This document shows positions 25,366 through 28,631 of a stretch of DNA of 28,631 nt, piece by piece. Both the position numbers and the translations under genes were made by a program. Where the stretch lies: NCBI GenBank assembly GCA_964428215.1, contig CAYRXO010000015.1, positions 1-28,631 of the forward strand, written 5' to 3'. The stretch is from Accumulibacter sp964428215 (GTDB lineage: Bacteria; Pseudomonadota; Gammaproteobacteria; Burkholderiales; Rhodocyclaceae). The notes under the pieces were generated by a model that was given only the letters and a program-made list of their open reading frames with translations, had not been told where the DNA came from and did not search any database. Position 1 is the stretch's first letter. Every line of letters begins with the position of its first letter.

Positions 25366-25515
25366 TGCAGCGAGTCGGCCAGAGCGCCGAAACAAGGTCG
25401 AAGAGAGATCGAATCAATAAATCAATTTAGCACGCCAACCGCAGCAACGACCGATCAGCAACGCCGTGTGCCGTGGTCAGCAAGCAGAATGTTGAACAAC
25501 GCGTGACGGATTAAA

Positions 25516-26277
25516 TCAGCAGTGATTTTTCCACTCGCGCAGGGCAGCGAATACAGCCACCTCGTCGGCGGCCTCCGGTTGACGTTGGCGCGCGCTGGCG
25601 ATCACCTCGGGAAACGCGCAGCGCAGGAAAGGGTTGGTCGCTTTTTCGAGAGCAATCGTCGACGGGATGGTCGACAGGCCTTTCGCGCGCGTCACCGCCA
25701 CTTCATCGACCCGGCGTTGCAACTGACGGTTACCCGCTTCGACAGCCAGTGCGAAACGCAAATTGGCTTCGGTGTATTCATGTGCACAGTACACCTCCGT
25801 ATCGTCGGGCAGCGACGCCAAGCGGGCCAGCGAGTCGGCCATCTGTTCCGGCGAGCCTTCGAACAGGCGGCCGCAACCGCCGCCGAACAAGGTATCGCCA
25901 CAGAACAGCGTGCCTGCGCCATAATAAGCGAGATGTCCCAGGGTATGACCCGGCACAGCGATCACTTGCAAAGATAAATCCAGGGAATCAAGCACTACCG
26001 TTTCCCCGCCGCGTAAAGGTCTGTCGAGTCCATGAATCGACTCGTTGGCTGGCCCGTACACCGGTACCGGATAATGCGTCAGCAACGCGGCGACGCCGCC
26101 CTGATGGTCGGCGTGGTGATGGGTGATGAGTATGGCGCTCAACGACCAGCCTTCGCGGTCGAGCCGCGTCAACACCGGCCGCGCATCGCCGGGATCGACG
26201 ACAGCCGTTTGCGTCCCCTGGCGCAATAGCCAGATATAGTTGTCCTTGAACGCCGGAATGCGAATGACCTCGAACAT
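25516..26277 (-). CDS. gloB: Hydroxyacylglutathione hydrolase (glyoxalase II)
   Basis: 253 residues, the normal length. Hydrolyses S-D-lactoylglutathione to D-lactate and glutathione, the second step of methylglyoxal detoxification. The binuclear metal site is complete: THHHADH with His53, His55, Asp57 and His58, then His111 (VPGHTLGH), Asp128 (FCGDTLFGGGCGRLFEG) and His166 (YCAHEYT). The glutathione-binding C-terminal part has KATNPFLRC. The N-terminus MFEVIRIPAFKDNYIWLL is typical and fixes the start at 26277. It diverges from the methyltransferase gene with only 28 bases between start codons, so the two promoters must overlap the coding regions or lie very close. Confidence 0.95.
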   Translation of the reverse strand: MFEVIRIPAFKDNYIWLLRQGTQTAVVDPGDARPVLTRLDREGWSLSAILITHHHADHQGGVAALLTHYPVPVYGPANESIHGLDRPLRGGETVVLDSLDLSLQVIAVPGHTLGHLAYYGAGTLFCGDTLFGGGCGRLFEGSPEQMADSLARLASLPDDTEVYCAHEYTEANLRFALAVEAGNRQLQRRVDEVAVTRAKGLSTIPSTIALEKATNPFLRCAFPEVIASARQRQPEAADEVAVFAALREWKNHC

Positions 26278-26305
26278 CGTTGGGATTGTGAAAGAATTGG
26301 GGAAA

Positions 26306-27031
26306 ATGTCAATTCCCGGCCTCGAAGCCTGGTTGCAGACGCCACAAGGGCGATACGTGATGGCTTGGGAGCGGCAGAGCATCGATGCGCAAGTGGTCGA
26401 CGTCTTTGGCTACAACGCTTTGCAGCTCGGCCTGCCGCAATACGCGCTACTGACGCAGAACCGCATTCCGCTGCGACAGACAATCGCCGATCATGGCCGG
26501 GTCGATGTGCTCTGCGATCTGCGCCAGCTGCCTTTTTCCGCGCACAGCATCGATCTGGTGGTCATGCCGCACGTGCTCGAATTTCACCGGCATCCGCACC
26601 AGATCCTGCGCGAAGTCGAGCGGATACTGATTCCGGAAGGTGTCCTGCTGATCAGCGGCTTCAATCCGCTGTCTCTCTGGGGCGCGCGCCAGCGACTACT
26701 GCGCCGACAGGGTGAGCTATTCCCCTGGAACGGCCATTATCTGTCGCCGCTGCGCCTGAAGGACTGGCTGCAACTGCTCGGTTTCGAAGCCGAACGCCCC
26801 CACCTCGGCTGTTACGCTCCCCCTTGCGTCAGCGAAGGCTGGTTGAAGCGTTGGCAGCGCCTGGAAGGCGTCGGCCGCCGCTGCTGGAATTTTGCCGGCA
26901 GCGTTTACCTCTTGCGCGCCACCAAGCGCGTGCAGGGCATGCGGCTGATCACGCCGAAGTGGAAACATTCCCGCCCGCCCACCGAAGCGCTGTCCGTGCT
27001 GAGCAAGAAAGAAAGCGAACATGAACGCTGA
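26306..27031 (+). CDS. Methyltransferase type 11-like protein (SAM-dependent fold, degenerate motif I)
   Basis: 241 residues. The core DVLCDLRQLPFSAHSIDLVV and MPHVLEFHRHPHQILREVER, then ILIPEGVLLISGFNPLSLWG, corresponds to motifs II-IV of class I SAM methyltransferases. The usual glycine-rich motif I (E/DxGxGxG) is not visible in the region before it, so SAM binding may be altered or lost. The substrate is unknown. GGGGA about 4 bases before the ATG at 26306 decides the start. The stop overlaps rnhA by 11 bases. The divergent gloB and the downstream rnhA-dnaQ make a gene order I associate with many beta- and gammaproteobacteria. Confidence 0.82.
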   Translation: MSIPGLEAWLQTPQGRYVMAWERQSIDAQVVDVFGYNALQLGLPQYALLTQNRIPLRQTIADHGRVDVLCDLRQLPFSAHSIDLVVMPHVLEFHRHPHQILREVERILIPEGVLLISGFNPLSLWGARQRLLRRQGELFPWNGHYLSPLRLKDWLQLLGFEAERPHLGCYAPPCVSEGWLKRWQRLEGVGRRCWNFAGSVYLLRATKRVQGMRLITPKWKHSRPPTEALSVLSKKESEHER

Positions 27032-27482
27032 ACAGACGGTCACCATTCACGCCGACGGCGGTTGCCGCGGCAACCCCGGTCCGGGCGGCTGGGGCGCGAT
27101 ACTCGAAATGGGCGAACATCGCAGTGAACTGTGGGGTGGCGAAGCCAACACCACCAACAACCGCATGGAACTGACCGCCGCCATCCGCGCACTCGAAGCG
27201 TTGAAGAGACCGGTCAGCGTGCAACTGCACACCGATTCGCAGTATCTCCAGAAAGGGATCAGCGAATGGATACACAACTGGAAGCGCAACGGCTGGCGAA
27301 CCGCCGACAAGAAGCCGGTCAAGAATGTCGACTTATGGCAACGTCTCGACGAACTGGTCGCGCAGCACCGGGTTCACTGGGTCTGGGTCAAAGGACACGC
27401 CGGCCACGCCGGCAACGAGCACGCCGACCGCCTGGCCAACCGGGCGATGGACGAATTGTGCCGCTCGCCGAACGCCGGTTGA
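27021..27482 (+). CDS. rnhA: Ribonuclease HI
   Basis: 153 residues. Cuts the RNA strand of RNA-DNA hybrids and so removes primers and R-loops. The four catalytic acidic residues are Asp12 (HADGGCRGNPGPGGWG), Glu50 (NNRMELTA), Asp72 (HTDSQY) and Asp136 (NEHADRLAN). His126 in VKGHAGHAGNE is the usual flexible-loop histidine. The basic hybrid-binding handle is WIHNWKRNGWRTADKKPVKN. The length matches E. coli (155). It starts inside the end of the methyltransferase gene (11-base overlap) and is followed after 37 bases by dnaQ. Confidence 0.97.
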   Translation: MNAEQTVTIHADGGCRGNPGPGGWGAILEMGEHRSELWGGEANTTNNRMELTAAIRALEALKRPVSVQLHTDSQYLQKGISEWIHNWKRNGWRTADKKPVKNVDLWQRLDELVAQHRVHWVWVKGHAGHAGNEHADRLANRAMDELCRSPNAG

Positions 27483-27519
27483 GCGCCCTGCCCTTGCCTT
27501 TTGCCAACCCGAAACCAGC

Positions 27520-28233
27520 ATGCGCCAGATCTTTCTCGACACTGAAACCACCGGCCTGGAACACAAACTCGGTCACCGCATCATCGAAATCGCCGGCGTC
27601 GAAATGTGCAACCGGCGGCTGACGCAGCGCCACTTTCATCGCTACCTCAATCCGCAACGGGAAATCGACAGCGGCGCACAGGCGGTCCACGGCATCAGCG
27701 CCGAGTTTCTCGCCGACAAACCGCTCTTCGCCGACGTCGCCGGCGAATTTCTCGACTTCGTGCGCGGCGCCGAACTGGTGATCCACAACGCGCCGTTCGA
27801 CGTCGGCTTTCTCAACACCGAACTGGCGCGCCTCGATCTGCCGCCGCTCGAAAGTGCCTGTCTGGGGGTTTGCGACACCTTGCGCATGGCCAAAGACGCC
27901 CACCCGGGCAAGAAGAACAACCTCAACGCGCTCTGCGAACGTTACAGCGTCGACAACTCGAAACGCACGCTGCACGGCGCATTGCTCGACGCCGAGATTC
28001 TGGCCGAAGTCTATCTGGCGATGACGCGCGGCCAGGAAAGCCTGCTCATCGACCTCCCCGAAGACCACCGTCCACCTTTGAGCCGTCAACAAGGCAACGG
28101 CGACGGCAACCAGCAGCGGCCGGCACGCATCATCAAGGCCAGCGCGGAAGAGATCGACGCCCACCACGCCATTCTGGCCGCCATTCAGGAAGCCAGCAAA
28201 GGCAAATGTCTGTGGTTGCGGCAAGACGAGTGA
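27520..28233 (+). CDS. dnaQ: DNA polymerase III epsilon subunit (3'-5' proofreading exonuclease)
   Basis: 237 residues. The proofreading subunit of the replicative polymerase core. All DEDDh exonuclease residues are present: Asp7 and Glu9 (FLDTETTGLE), Asp94 (IHNAPFDVGFLN), His152 and Asp157 (LHGALLDAE). The HGIS motif is at 57-60. The C-terminal ~50 residues, after a Gln/Gly/Asn-rich linker, end in the segment AILAAIQEASKGKCLWLRQD, which would bind the alpha subunit. The ATG at 27520 is chosen because the conserved sequence starts two residues later; the Shine-Dalgarno is weak. Pairing with rnhA is common in proteobacteria. Confidence 0.96.
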   Translation: MRQIFLDTETTGLEHKLGHRIIEIAGVEMCNRRLTQRHFHRYLNPQREIDSGAQAVHGISAEFLADKPLFADVAGEFLDFVRGAELVIHNAPFDVGFLNTELARLDLPPLESACLGVCDTLRMAKDAHPGKKNNLNALCERYSVDNSKRTLHGALLDAEILAEVYLAMTRGQESLLIDLPEDHRPPLSRQQGNGDGNQQRPARIIKASAEEIDAHHAILAAIQEASKGKCLWLRQDE

Positions 28234-28631
28234 ATGCGTCTTCGCCACGGCCGCCCGCCAGCGGCGTGTCTCGCGCATGCCCTGGCTGTCATTTTCAAGA
28301 GGCGACTGCAGCAGTTCATTGGGCTGGTCGCCATGTGTGCAGTGGTCTTTTGACCGTTCCCAGTCAGAAGTTCTGTGCACGAAGCGCCGCGAGAGGTCGG
28401 AATTGCTCAGAACTCATCTGCACGACGCGACGAAGCCGGCAGCGCCGAAATTTCCGGCGATCAACCAGCAAGCTGCCTGATGCGCTCGGCCCAGGTCAGG
28501 CCCGTATCCCGGCATGTGATTGATGATGGCATGACCCTTGCGGACGCCCTGGGTGGCAAGCCGTTGCCTGTGCTGATCGATCTTCGCGGCCAGTCGGCGG
28601 AATGCGTTCATGCTCATCAGTAGCCCGCCTC
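28234..28631. other. Right-edge region with no supported gene
   Basis: 398 bases with no tRNA, terminator or known gene I can recognise. A minus-strand frame from 28617 down to 28414 (67 codons, beginning MSMNAFRRLAAKIDQHRQRL) looks somewhat protein-like and could be a gene fragment, but it has no recognisable family and lacks a clear Shine-Dalgarno. Confidence 0.3.

Noticed and set aside
23257..25506. Long + strand open frame (749 codons) opposite the DUF748 gene
   Set aside because: It is antisense to a well-supported coding sequence, is Gln/Arg-rich without domains, and is explained by the codon bias of the opposite strand.

Overview
The window looks like a GC-rich betaproteobacterial chromosome segment, most consistent with the Rhodocyclales (Accumulibacter/Propionivibrio/Dechloromonas-type). 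This is inferred from gene content: an acetoacetyl-CoA reductase of the PHA pathway, the rluD-pgeF block divergent from bamD, a gloB / methyltransferase / rnhA / dnaQ cluster, and a kinase-HDOD-GAF regulator. I could not compare it with any database. It appears to be a draft or metagenome assembly: there is a run of 10 Ns inside leuA, and three other genes show single-event frame breaks (1289-1635, the signal peptide at 7806, and the kinase-HDOD gene near 19165).

Left part (1-5289): a compact peptide-export locus on the + strand. It holds a double-glycine-type precursor peptide (386-655), a cysteine-rich partner protein (666-1151), a small glycine/cysteine-rich membrane protein whose frame is broken (1289-1635), an HlyD-like membrane fusion protein (1756-3003) and a C39-peptidase ABC transporter (3148-5289). 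The transporter has the residues needed to cut a GG leader, so the genes fit together as make-cut-export. No maturation enzyme, immunity gene or TolC homologue is recognisable. This is the most novel part of the window.

Middle part (5368-8814): an Lrp/AsnC regulator diverges from a type-2 leuA (2-isopropylmalate synthase) across an AT-rich region. Next comes a secreted metallo-beta-lactamase-fold hydrolase whose signal-peptide frame is broken by a perfect 25-bp tandem duplication.

8874-14968: a tonB-exbB-exbD operon (minus strand) for energising outer-membrane import; thpR (RNA ligase/phosphodiesterase fold) overlapping tail-to-tail with a MalY/PatB-type C-S lyase; an Arg-rich disordered hypothetical protein with a possible leaderless promoter; phaB with a recognisable sigma70-type promoter and an intrinsic terminator; and a small two-helix membrane protein.

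14972-25365: pgeF and rluD (minus strand) diverge from bamD (+ strand). A minus-strand run follows, transcribed in the order DUF748/AsmA-like giant protein, rmuC, DUF3293 protein, Ser/Thr kinase-HDOD-GAF (frame-broken).

Right part (25516-28233): gloB diverges from a methyltransferase-like protein, then rnhA and dnaQ (epsilon-like 3'-5' exonuclease) on the + strand. The last ~400 bases hold no gene I can support.
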